From positions 62,001-126,000 of the forward strand of contig NRSV01000012.1 of assembly GCA_002286855.1 (NCBI GenBank): DNA of 64,000 bases. The letters are read 5' to 3'. This DNA comes from Bipolaris cookei. Its lineage: Eukaryota; Ascomycota; Dothideomycetes; Pleosporales; Pleosporaceae. A program made the position numbers and the translations under genes. The notes below the pieces were generated by a model. It saw nothing but the letters and a program-made list of their open reading frames with translations, was not told the origin of the DNA and ran no database searches. Below are positions 55,351 through 64,000 of this stretch, in pieces (position 1 is the stretch's first letter; each line of letters opens with the position of its first letter).

Positions 55351-57934
55351 ACCTCCGGTTACATCCATAATTCCTTGCCACTACGAATCGCCAGACAACT
55401 CTCACGGAGCTAGTCACCCATTCCTACTCGCCCTAACCCGGATCGAGCTCAGAGAAGTATTAGCACCAAACCCCGTGTAACACTACCTGATCAAAGATCG
55501 ATGGCTCCATGCCTGGAAATGATATTACTTCTCTCCATGTCTGATCTGAGGGAGTTGAACATGTTATTAGGCACAGACCATGATAGCTCAGATATCTTAC
55601 TCTGTCCTAGATAATATTTAGGGTTGAAAGGACTCTTCATGGTTTCGAATGTGTCTCCGGTGAAATTCTGGGGGATTCGACGGTGAAAAGTCAAGGGGCA
55701 GCTTAAGGAGTCGAGCGGAAGGGACGAGGCATAAGGTAGCCCAGTTAGAAGTCCTGCAAAACAGGACTAGATAAGCTTCATCTTAGAGACATATACTCGT
55801 GGTCAAAGATGAGTCATCACAGAATATAACAGGAAGCTTAAAACACGATAGAATTCATATGCTTTCATGTTGTTAAATATGAATGATGGTCAGGTCTAAT
55901 ATTGTTTTGTTGAACTTGCGTCCCTTGAAGTGACGGGAATGATGCAGGGATTCCAATTTCCATTTCGTTCCGACGGCTCGCTCGCCAAATTGGCCCTGAT
56001 TTGCCGATGTTTCATACAACAATGCATGCACAAACAATTCCTGTGTGAACTGATGTTATGGCTGCTAAAGACGCACTTGATCTTGCACGATGCTGGAGGA
56101 GTTGTTGCTTTTTCGAGAAATGTGTGCAACAAGTCCTGCTTACATTTCAATCACGGCCTATGAACAAGGCAAAGCTGAGCCCATAACGCTAAGACCGCCA
56201 TGCTCAATTGATGTTTGGGAAGTCAAATCAATTATTTCAAATGCAAATTGCTGAAGCCGTCTTCGAGTACAAGGGATAACACGTAAGAGACTATTGCGCA
56301 GATATTATTGAAGCGAAGGCACTTTGAGTTCACAGAGGTGGCTGGTTAGAACAGCTATCAACCTATCACTAAGAGACAAACTCTATTGGACCTAACAGTC
56401 CTATCACGTATTGCGCCTTGTTATGTCCGCGGAAAAGAATACTAGTGCGATTACCATGGGTAGTATACAATAAAATTCTTAGCTCCAGTAGATACAAGCC
56501 GATTAGTGTCAGCGAATCTTATAGAGCACTTCCTTCATTCATACTTCTAAGATTGTATACAACAATGGTCGACAGTTCATAGGAACTCCTAGATGTGAGC
56601 TTTGATTGAAAGGTAAGAAAGATCAGTCTTTTAGGTTCAGAAACTGTGGTGTAATACTTCCAGTTAGTGTAGCTGAAATACTCAACGCCGCCGACTGTCG
56701 ATACTACTACTCTTCTACCCACTGAATTTGGGTGGTAGTTCGAATCTTCCTCCCCTCACCGCCATTTTATGGCTACCAACCATCCAAACAGCTCATACCA
56801 AAGAGCTACCCATTGAACGAGAGAGATACTCATTGAAAAGTGAACGAGAGAGTTACTCATTAAAACTAAGTAGCTGAAATTTTTCTTTTGCCTTAAAAAG
56901 AGCACGCTGGAGGATTGCCTTGCTATCTAACGCCTCTTTCTGTTATCAAACTGCTCTTTAGCAACAGGCGTCTAGCAAGCAATAGCTATTGCTTAACTAG
57001 ACAAAGGCCAAAGCACAATAGCCGCACTATACAGTCAAACTCCCTTGTTGTAAACAAACCCCATAGAACGTCCTCTGACCAAAGTCTTACATAGTCCTTG
57101 ACTGCATATAGACTCTAATAGAATAATAATAATGTGGGTGGTAGACTAGCATCAACTTGGCTTAGCTCCTTCCCAAATAAGTTACAGTCTAACCTCGTTA
57201 CCTCCAGACCTGTATCATACGTGACGCAAACATGAAATGATCTCACCAACATGGACACTAACAGCACGACTGGCCTGCTCAACAGGCGAGTCAAAAACGT
57301 CGACGTGCCTCAGTCCGTTGTCAAAGACGAAAACAATAGCGACATTGTCGCGCAGAATGAGGAAGATGACCCGAGCATTTATAAGCCGCGACCACAACTG
57401 CCGCACCCGAGCATTCATTGTTACACGGGATTAGGGTGAAACAGGCAAACGCGGTAAGCCGTGCGATTATCTGGCGATTCGTGTGGAAAAGATTTATGGA
57501 TGTAACCAAAATAGAGACAATCAATTCTACATCAAATAGAATAACTGTTGAGAATATGCGAGTCCAGTCCAGGTTGGTAGAAGAAAGTTCAGAGCCTGGG
57601 CGAGAGAATGGCGCCACGCGGTAGCCAGTGCTGCGCGTGTGCACACAATACATGTTGCCGCGTACGCATAGTAGTAGTATTATTATTCTAATTTAACGTC
57701 CTGTCTCAGCGGCAAGGCTATATAAGACGTGCAAGCTGGTGAGGCTTACAAGTATCTACGTGGTGCTGCCAATTTGGTATAGGTGGGGGAGAGGGCTATC
57801 TAAATAGAGGTGAGGCTCGTAGCCTAGCATAGAGAGAGGTAGTAGGGGGTCTTGCGGGTGAGAGAGAAAGGGGTAGGGAAGGTGTAGGGAGATGGCACCT
57901 AGTATAGGTGTTGCCCTAGTTCTCAAGATTTCCT
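55351..57934. other. 2.6 kb of AT-rich sequence without supported genes
   Basis: No reading frame longer than about 110 codons and no recognised domain. A 62-codon frame at 57251 (MDTNSTTGLLNRRVKN) has protein-like composition but no continuation I can support. Probably decayed repeat DNA. Confidence 0.45.
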
Positions 57935-58593
57935 TTGTACCAGGCCTGCGTTGCAGCACTAGTTTCCTCAATAAAGGCCGTAGTAGCCTGTATGCCTATT
58001 TTAGTGTCTAGTAGGAATGTTAGCGATAGGGGGTCCTTGCTAGCCTCTTGCATCTTAGTCCTAGCCTCCTTGTATAGCGTACAGCTAAGCAGCACATGTG
58101 CAGGGTACTTGAGTAGCTCTATAGTTCTAGTAGGAATGTTAGCGATAGGGGGTCCCTGCTAGCCTCTTGCATCTTAGTCCTAGCCTCCTTGTATAGCGTA
58201 CAGCTAAGGAGGACATGTGCAGGGTCTTGAGTCGCTCTATAGTTGCAGGATCAGACTTTAGAATCGACTTTGCCTCGTTTGAATAGAAAGCTTCTTAAGT
58301 AGCAGTGGCCTAGCTTAAGCTGAAAGAGGGCGCTAAAGACATCTCTACTAGTAGTAGGGGGAGTAGCAATCTGTTTTCTAATCTTCCACTTATACTTGGC
58401 AGCGTAAGTAGTTGAGTTTAGAAAGATAGCCTTCCTCCTATATTGTTCTAGATAGCTAAGCCACTCTCGCTCGCCTAGCTGCTTTATTCGTGTGCCTGTA
58501 ATAGCGAGGCTAGTCCTACTAGAGCTAGGATCTAGCTTTGTCGCCTCTTTTGCTAGGGTATCTGCTTTTTCGTACCCTATAACGTCTGTACGC
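57935..58593 (-). mobile_element. Non-LTR retrotransposon remnant, RNase H / C-terminal end
   Basis: The minus strand encodes GYEKADTLAKEATKLDP, the end of an RNase H domain. It continues with KQLGEREWLSYLEQY, TYAAKYKWKIRKQ and FQLKLGHCYLRSF, and, after a stop and shift, DPAHVLLSCTLYKEAR. This order is typical of the C-terminal part of Tad/I-clade LINE proteins in fungi. Upstream reverse transcriptase is absent in the window. Confidence 0.75.
58008..58244. repeat. Tandem duplication of a ~119-bp segment in the LINE remnant
   Basis: Copy 1 is 58008..58126 and copy 2 is 58127..58244, both opening CTAGTAGGAATGTTAGCG and differing at only a few positions and one deleted base. Confidence 0.9.
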
Positions 58594-58679
58594 GTAGTAG
58601 ATAGATAACAACACAGTGGGTATGCCGAATAGTAGACGTTAGAACTACCCGCCTTGCCACTCCTACTTAGTTAACTATA

Positions 58680-59005
58680 GTAGTCATATTAGTAAAGGAC
58701 ATAATTCTAACAATAACCAAGTATCAATCTGGGTAAGAGAAGAACTTATGAGTTGACCACAACGAGTGTAGTGATGAAATCCACCCACCCTTATATCCTC
58801 ACTGCTTCTGGTCCTGGCCTCCCTGGCCTCCCTTTATGCGATGGCCTCCAGGAGGCCATGCCTTGGCGGGATGTCAAGTCACGAGATCAGCGCCCTGCTT
58901 CGATCGTTACCTTTTGACGCAGACCTTCGTGGCACAACACCCAACCGTGCCCCTCTCATCTTCTGTTTTGCGTCAAGGAGAGAATCCTTCTTGTTACTTG
59001 TAACA
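58680..59005 (-). repeat. LTR-like sequence, copy B (inverted)
   Basis: On the minus strand it starts TGTTACAAGTAACAAGAAGG at 59005 and matches copy A, including CCTTGAC and the reverse of the TATAAGG...GTGGTCAACTC block at about 58752-58795. The two copies lie about 3.3 kb apart in opposite orientation. Confidence 0.55.
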
Positions 59006-59074
59006 TTCATATGCGAAATATGGCGAGTCTGATAAGTAAGAGAAGAACTTAGAGAAGCTATACCATTGAGGTGT

Positions 59075-61078
59075 TAACAAAGACTAGAGGAGCTCGAACA
59101 TGGCGCTATCGATGTTGATCCGGAATACCAGCGAGAAGTTGTTTGGACAGGCAAGGATAACACGAGTCGGTTGCTGTCGCGGTTCTACTAACTCTATACA
59201 ACAGATCGCATGGCTGGCTTGATAAACTCATTGATGGGTGATTTACATCCATTCTAATCCCTTTTGTGAGAGGCTGCGCAAAGGTTGCCGATGCCTGGTA
59301 ACAAGATTGTATTCGATAGAGAACTGAGCTTCTGAGCTACGTAGCTATCTATATACAGTGCTAGCTGCCCCTGCACAATCGAGTCGATAAGACCTAGTCG
59401 CTCCGGTTGTCGGTCAGAGCGCACCGAGTCTCGGCGAGACTCGGAGCTCTAGGTGGCATCCGGATTTTAGGAGCAGGCCGAGATTCCATCGAGGTACAAC
59501 ACACCAACTAGGCTCTAGCCTATCACACCTTTCCATCTAGTCTTACTAACCCTGTAGAAAACTACTACATTCCTCTGGTTATTCTGAACAAAAAGACAGA
59601 TCTTATCTCAGATACCAGACGGACGCGTGCTACCTTTGTGTATGTCGATGGAAAGCAGCGTCTGTCTTCTATAAGAGCTTTTGTGAAAAGAATGATTCCT
59701 TGTCATGACCACCGGTGATAGAAATGGTAAGTTTCTATAAGATCTGCCACTACTCAGACATACTTATCAACGTTGCAAAGTGATTTTGCGGGGCTCCAGG
59801 GATTAAGCGCAAACGCTTACTATCACTAGAGGCCCAGAAACTCTTTCTAGAGAAAGACTTTGTTACCTTCCAGTTCTCAGAGTTGATGCAGGGGCAAGAG
59901 GAGGACTTGTTTTCCAGAGTTCAGATGGGTGTCCAGCTTAATATCGCTGAGAAAATACGAGCAAATTGGGGCCATAGCAGGAACTAGCCAAGCTCTTTGT
60001 GCAAGATTTCTCCGTTATCTACGACTTGATGAAAGACCGGAGTCACGCGAAGGATTTCCAAATCACCCTGGCCTGTTTTAGTCAGATTTTTGAAGTCGGG
60101 AATTCACGTACAACGAACGGAGGCGGAATTCCAGCCTTCAAGGCAGACGACAACGCAGTCGCGAAACTACTGGATAATGCGTAAGCAGTCAATGAGGCTA
60201 CAAAATCTCACCTTGCAGCCGTCTGGAAAACCTTTGGCGAGCTTGCAGAACTAGACCCTGATATCTTCACTAACGCGAATAAATATCTGCACGATGTTCA
60301 AACTTTTGCACCCGTAAAGATAGTTGGTGTGGCTGTCCTGATTTCAAGCTACTTGGAAATGGGTCACTAAGTTCTTTTAAGAAATATCAGGATATTCTGG
60401 GAAAATTTTCGCGAGTCTTTCTCAGATCTTCGCCTTAATTACACGGTTTGGAAATTCGTGTGGAAATTCACTGACGATTTGGAGGCTGTTCGCAGTGCTG
60501 TTGACAACGACAATACAGAAAAGCCGCTCACATCTACAGTGTTGGGTTCAGCATCAACTATTCAATCGTCCATATCGGCAACAGTCCTACTACACGGTTT
60601 CAAGAAGAGGGCTGCGCCTGAGACCCTCTCGAAGGCTACATCATCACCACAAAAGACGGCTGTACAAGCTGGATCTTCAAAAGTGCCGCCAATGGAACGA
60701 CGTCGCAAGGGCTTGAATCCAGCAGATACGACCGTTCCGAAGAATCCTTCAAGTAACAATGCCATCTCACAAACAATGGGGAGTATTCCACTTTACCCAT
60801 CTCGCATGACTCCAGTGCGTTCCAAAGGCCACGGTGCTTTTACACCTGGTCATACAGAGAAAGGGATGGAGGGCGTTGTTGTGCCTACGTCTCCACAGTT
60901 GCCTGTTGCAGCTGGCCTTGATGCACCAGCAGCAACGCAACCAGTAGCTCCTTCATCACTAGGCTCATCTGCTTCCCAGGTACGACCAAAACTCAATACC
61001 AAAAGACGCATGCCGGTCTCTCGCCTGACGAAAGAACAAATGAGTGAAGCGATTGACCTCACTAGCGATGGGGAATGA
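59075..61078 (+). pseudogene. DUF262 (ParB/GmrSD-N-like) protein, decayed
   Basis: Pieces in order: LEELEHGAIDVDPEYQREVVW; an apparent GC-AG intron (59141..59205); DRMAGLINSLM; a ~315-nt gap; ENYYIPLVILNKK; and FVYVDGKQRLSSIRAFV, where DGKQR corresponds to the DGQQR nucleotide-binding motif of DUF262. Then LEKDFVTFQFSELMQGQEEDLFSRVQMGVQL, VQDFSVIYDLMKDR and the C-terminal frame 60458..61078, which ends EAIDLTSDGE, a SUMO-interaction-like tail. A one-base shift near 59970, a TAA at 60182-60184 and a TAA at 60368-60370 break it. Fungi carry uncharacterised DUF262 proteins; in bacteria the domain is part of type IV restriction and related defence enzymes. Confidence 0.75.
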
Positions 61079-61830
61079 AGAGACACGGTTCATACTTATA
61101 ATACCAGGATCAGACACCAAAGGTGGACCGGAGGCGGGAAATGACATACTTCTGAGCTTGACTAGAGGCGAGGGCTATTTTGGGGGCTGATATGATGTAT
61201 TATTGAGGTATGGCAATTTATGATCTAATCTATATCCATAATCTCTGACCAAACACAAATGCTATATGAGTTGAATATTGAGCAGTACCTCATATTTTCG
61301 AAGCAACAACATTCCTTTTTTATACGTAATCGATGTGCTGAAGCATTGCCCAGAACGTCCACATGCATATCAGCAGCGTGGTAAGCACTAATTAGGGGCA
61401 ATCCATTCTCTCACAACTTCCGAGTAGACTGCATCAACTCTCGTCATTATGGCCTTTATGTGGCTCTGCATGGGAATTACAACACGATTGTAGGTGCGTT
61501 GCGCTGTCGAGGCCCTGCGCACCGAGAGAGGGTTCTGGATACGACGTCATTGCGCACCCTCAACCTCGGCATGTCGTAGACGCATTGGGGATGAGACGTA
61601 TTCCTACCATGGGCCTACGACGAGTAGACTGGGTCAGGGAATCGCGTAAGAAGATCTGAATTCTGAGGATAAGCCCATTGTAGCGGCGACAGTCGGCGTC
61701 TCGGGTACACCAGAGACAACAGATCAACGCCTTCGCGCTCTTACCGCAGGAAACACATCTACACCACTCCAAGGCCATACTGACACAGCTTCTTCACGTG
61801 ATACCCACATACCCGTTACAAAATATCGCC
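61079..61830. other. Intergenic before the SDR gene
   Basis: About 750 bp with no recognised gene or repeat; it marks the transition from the repeat island back to ordinary genes. Confidence 0.4.
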
Positions 61831-62847
61831 ATGGGTTTTAATCCTGCGACCGACATTGGCAGTCTAGAGGGCAAAGTCATCTTGGTGACTGGTGGTACGT
61901 ACGCATATACGTTTCCTTCTTCGCAGCCGCTCCCAGCGACACCAGTATCTCAACCTCAACGAGCCTAACACGTCCATATAGGTAATACTGGCCTAGGCAA
62001 GCAAACGATCGCATACCTCGCCGCCCACAACCCCGCACACATCTACCTCGCCGCCCGCAGCGAGTCCAAAGCCCGCGATGCCATTGCCTCGATCAAATCT
62101 TCGGTCCCCAACGCCTGCAATATTGAGCACCTCCCCCTCGACCTGACATCCTTCGCGTCCATCTCCGAAGCAGCATCTACATTCAAGAGCCGCGAGTCGC
62201 GCCTCGACCTCCTGATCAACAACGCGGGTATCATGGCGACGCCGTACAGCACGACGAAAGAGGGCTACGAGATCCAGTTTGGCACAAACCACATGGGCCA
62301 CGCCCTGCTCACCAAGCTGCTGCTCCCCATCATGATCGATACGGCTAAGTTGCCAGGTGCTGACGTGCGCATCATCAGTCTGAGTAGCCTTGGACATGTC
62401 ATGCCCGTTTCCCAGGGTATCATGTTCGACCAGGCTGCGCTGGAGCAACAGAGCACTATGCTCCGCTATGGCTCTTCGAAGCTCGCGAACCTGATCTATG
62501 CTAAATCCCTCGCTGAACACTACCCCCAGATTACGTCTGTGTCGCTGCACCCCGGCGTGATTATGACGGATCTGTTCAACACGCTGCGCACCAATATCTT
62601 TCTGAAGTTTGGGCTGTGGGTGTTCGCGTTCATAGGCTTGGTCCTGCCGGGTCACTTTAGCGGTCCAAAGGGCGGTGCGCTGAATACTACGTGGTGTGCG
62701 ACGGTACCCAAGGAAAAGCTCGAGAATGGGGCGTATTATACACCGGTTGGTAAGAAGAATAGCGGTAGTAGGTATGCGAGGGATGAGGGGCTGAAGAAGA
62801 AGTTGTGGGAGTACACAGAAGAGGAGTTGAGGAAGCATGGGTATTGA
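61831..62847 (+). CDS. Short-chain dehydrogenase, retinol dehydrogenase/WWOX-like
   Basis: Two exons (61831..61894, 61982..62847), 87-nt intron, 309 aa. The cofactor loop TGGNTGLG (20-27) is rebuilt across the intron. Other motifs are NNAGIM (101-106), a serine in ISLSSLGH (about 155-156) and YGSSKLAN (Tyr184, Lys188). LHPGVIMTDL follows. This is the classical SDR active site. The closest group is the RDH/WWOX-like one, which uses NADP(H) on lipophilic alcohols or ketones. A hydrophobic stretch (KFGLWVFAFIGLVLPG) suggests membrane association. The substrate is unknown. The reverse strand also has a long open frame here, which is a shadow. Confidence 0.87.
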
Positions 62848-63169
62848 AAGAGTGAGATGTACAAGTACGCAGTCATCGCAATGGGTTGTGGTGGTCCGCA
62901 TAGATAGTTGTCGAAGGAACTTGAACGAATGCAATTCTGTTCTCGTGTCATTGTCTTCTCAACCTGCCCGCGAGCCCCACCAGAGATGCATTATCAATCG
63001 TGTATCGGTATCCCCCTTCTATGTGCTGGAAACCTGGCTCTATATACAAGTAACAGTACCGCGCTGCAAGAATGCTGTCCGCGCCAAACGCCCGCCCATG
63101 TGGTATCGAACCCGTCTATACCTTCAACCCCAGCTCTCTTCTTAGCTCCTTTTTCTTCACATCTTTCCT
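62848..63169. other. Convergent 3' intergenic region
   Basis: 322 bp between convergent SDR and mitochondrial-carrier genes; only untranslated tails are expected. Confidence 0.4.
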
Positions 63170-63994
63170 TTAATCTACCTTCTTGAGCTGGCGATATGTC
63201 TTCTTATGGTGTTCCAGAAATAGAAACGTGAGTACAGTATGCGGTCCGACGCGAATAAAACTTGGTACCCAGCCCTTGAACATCCAGCGGAACCCCTCCG
63301 CCCTCATGGTATCAGAGACTGTCTTGACCAGCCCCGCATTATCGCTCGAACTCATAACTTTGGTCTTGATAACATCTACTGGCGAACATATTGTGGTAGC
63401 GACGAAACCTGCAAGAAAAGATGCAGTGAAATGCGTGGTAAGATTGTCCTGAAGCGGCGTGTAGTTCAGCAAAACACGCTTGAATCCGTCATAGGTTGCC
63501 AGTTGGCCAACAGTCATAAGCACGGCTCTCGAGGAGTTGGGCCAAACGCCTTTCCACAGGCTAGCTACCCCTTCTTCTCGCGACATGCGTATTATACCGT
63601 CAATCGCATTTTTGTAGCCTCGTCTCTTCTCTTTCGGTAGCGCAGCGTCATGTTGCATGCGCACGTTCAAGATGTCTCCTGGATTTCCAGCAAAGCCACC
63701 AAGAAAGCCTGATACCGAGGCCATACCAACGAGTGTAAGGAACGAAGGTCTCTTGTCGGTGGTTGTCATGCGGGCTTTTAGCGATTCATACACTCCAAAG
63801 CGTGTCATGCTATATGTGCCTTGACGAAGCTGCGCCGCAGATATCTATAGTTTATTAGCCATTGTCGTCGAGGCTGAGTGGGGAAGACGTACGCCCTTGT
63901 ATAGACCCAGTATACCATCAGTTTTCATAACATGAGAAAACATTTGCACCATGTTTAACCGTACGCCATGAGTTGCCTGTGTTTGTAGCCGGAC
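63170..63994 (-). CDS. DIC1: Mitochondrial dicarboxylate carrier-like protein (5' end outside window)
   Basis: Two exons are visible: 63893..63994 (VRLQTQATHGVRLNM, LGLYKG) and 63170..63844 (ISAAQLRQGTYSMTRFGVYESL to the stop). The right edge reads TTTTAG before 63994, a splice acceptor, so earlier exons with the start lie beyond the window. Signatures of carrier repeats two and three are NPGDILNVRMQ and SPVDVIKTKVM. GNPGDILNVRMQHDAALP closely matches the dicarboxylate carrier, which exchanges malate or succinate for phosphate across the inner mitochondrial membrane. The 2-oxoglutarate/malate carrier is the main alternative. Confidence 0.85.
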
Positions 63995-64000
63995 CTAAAA

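Noticed and set aside
56690..56765. tRNA-like TAGTTCGAATC segment
   Set aside because: T-loop resemblance only; the rest does not fold into a cloverleaf.
57251..57436. 62-codon frame with protein-like composition
   Set aside because: No homologous family recognised, no supported splice continuation and it sits in decayed repeat DNA.
61993..62934. 313-codon minus-strand frame opposite the SDR gene
   Set aside because: It is an antisense shadow of the GC-rich SDR coding frame, which has all catalytic motifs.
1..64000. CRISPR array or prokaryotic operon structure
   Set aside because: The only regular repeats are WD40-coding units and transposon ends; genes have spliceosomal introns, so the window is eukaryotic.

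Overview
The window reads as nuclear DNA of a filamentous ascomycete, most plausibly a Dothideomycete; the class is inference from overall protein flavour, not from a search. Evidence for a filamentous fungus: most genes are split by 49-60 nt GT-AG introns, often with CTRAC-type branch points. A tRNA gene has an intron. Housekeeping proteins are fungal in style (TBL1/SIF2, ARG8, IPI1, ARPC4, UBP6, REC8). There are STAND/NLR-type HET genes, and transposons carry stop-codon damage of the kind left by repeat-induced point mutation (RIP).

Layout. 0.7-21 kb is a gene-dense core. In order it holds a TMEM115-like membrane protein and a TBL1/SIF2 WD40 corepressor on a shared promoter, a Baeyer-Villiger-type flavin monooxygenase, a peroxisomal ABCD half-transporter, a carbonyl-reductase-like SDR, a small secreted protein, a large SNF2/HLTF-like ATPase, acetylornithine aminotransferase, an intron-containing tRNA-Met and an unrecognised 457-aa protein. 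21-24.5 kb holds a D-threonine aldolase-like enzyme, then a 160-bp foldback MITE and a Tc1/mariner element that interrupts an older reading frame. 24.5-39 kb is again ordinary chromosome: a membrane-anchored GH16 protein, Mpv17-family protein, IPI1, a roadblock/LC7 protein, a DUF1348 protein, a PMP20/Asp f 3-type peroxiredoxin, ARPC4, UBP6/USP14 and REC8. Many of these are divergent or convergent pairs with short spacers.

39.4-61 kb is an accessory, repeat-rich island. It contains a RIP-like pogo/Fot element with intact 45-bp terminal inverted repeats and a HET-ankyrin gene. It also contains a segment of about 7.6 kb bracketed by diverged inverted repeats of about 500 bp; this segment holds a second, only lightly damaged pogo/Fot transposase and an intact HET-NACHT-WD40 gene with nine near-identical 126-bp WD repeats. 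Further right are a broken GH131 gene, two inverted LTR-like sequences, a LINE RNase H remnant and a decayed DUF262 gene. 61.8-64 kb returns to ordinary genes: an SDR and the 3' part of a mitochondrial carrier that runs off the window.

Functionally, the core genes serve independent housekeeping roles (peroxisomal fatty-acid import, arginine synthesis, ribosome assembly, actin nucleation, proteasome-linked deubiquitination, meiotic cohesion). The most interesting part is the island. Two HET-domain genes lie about 4 kb apart, one of them an NLR with a repeat array of the type known to evolve non-self specificity, sitting among transposons and inverted duplications.

Exon boundaries are read by eye from splice consensus, frame continuity and family expectation. 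There is no transcript evidence.
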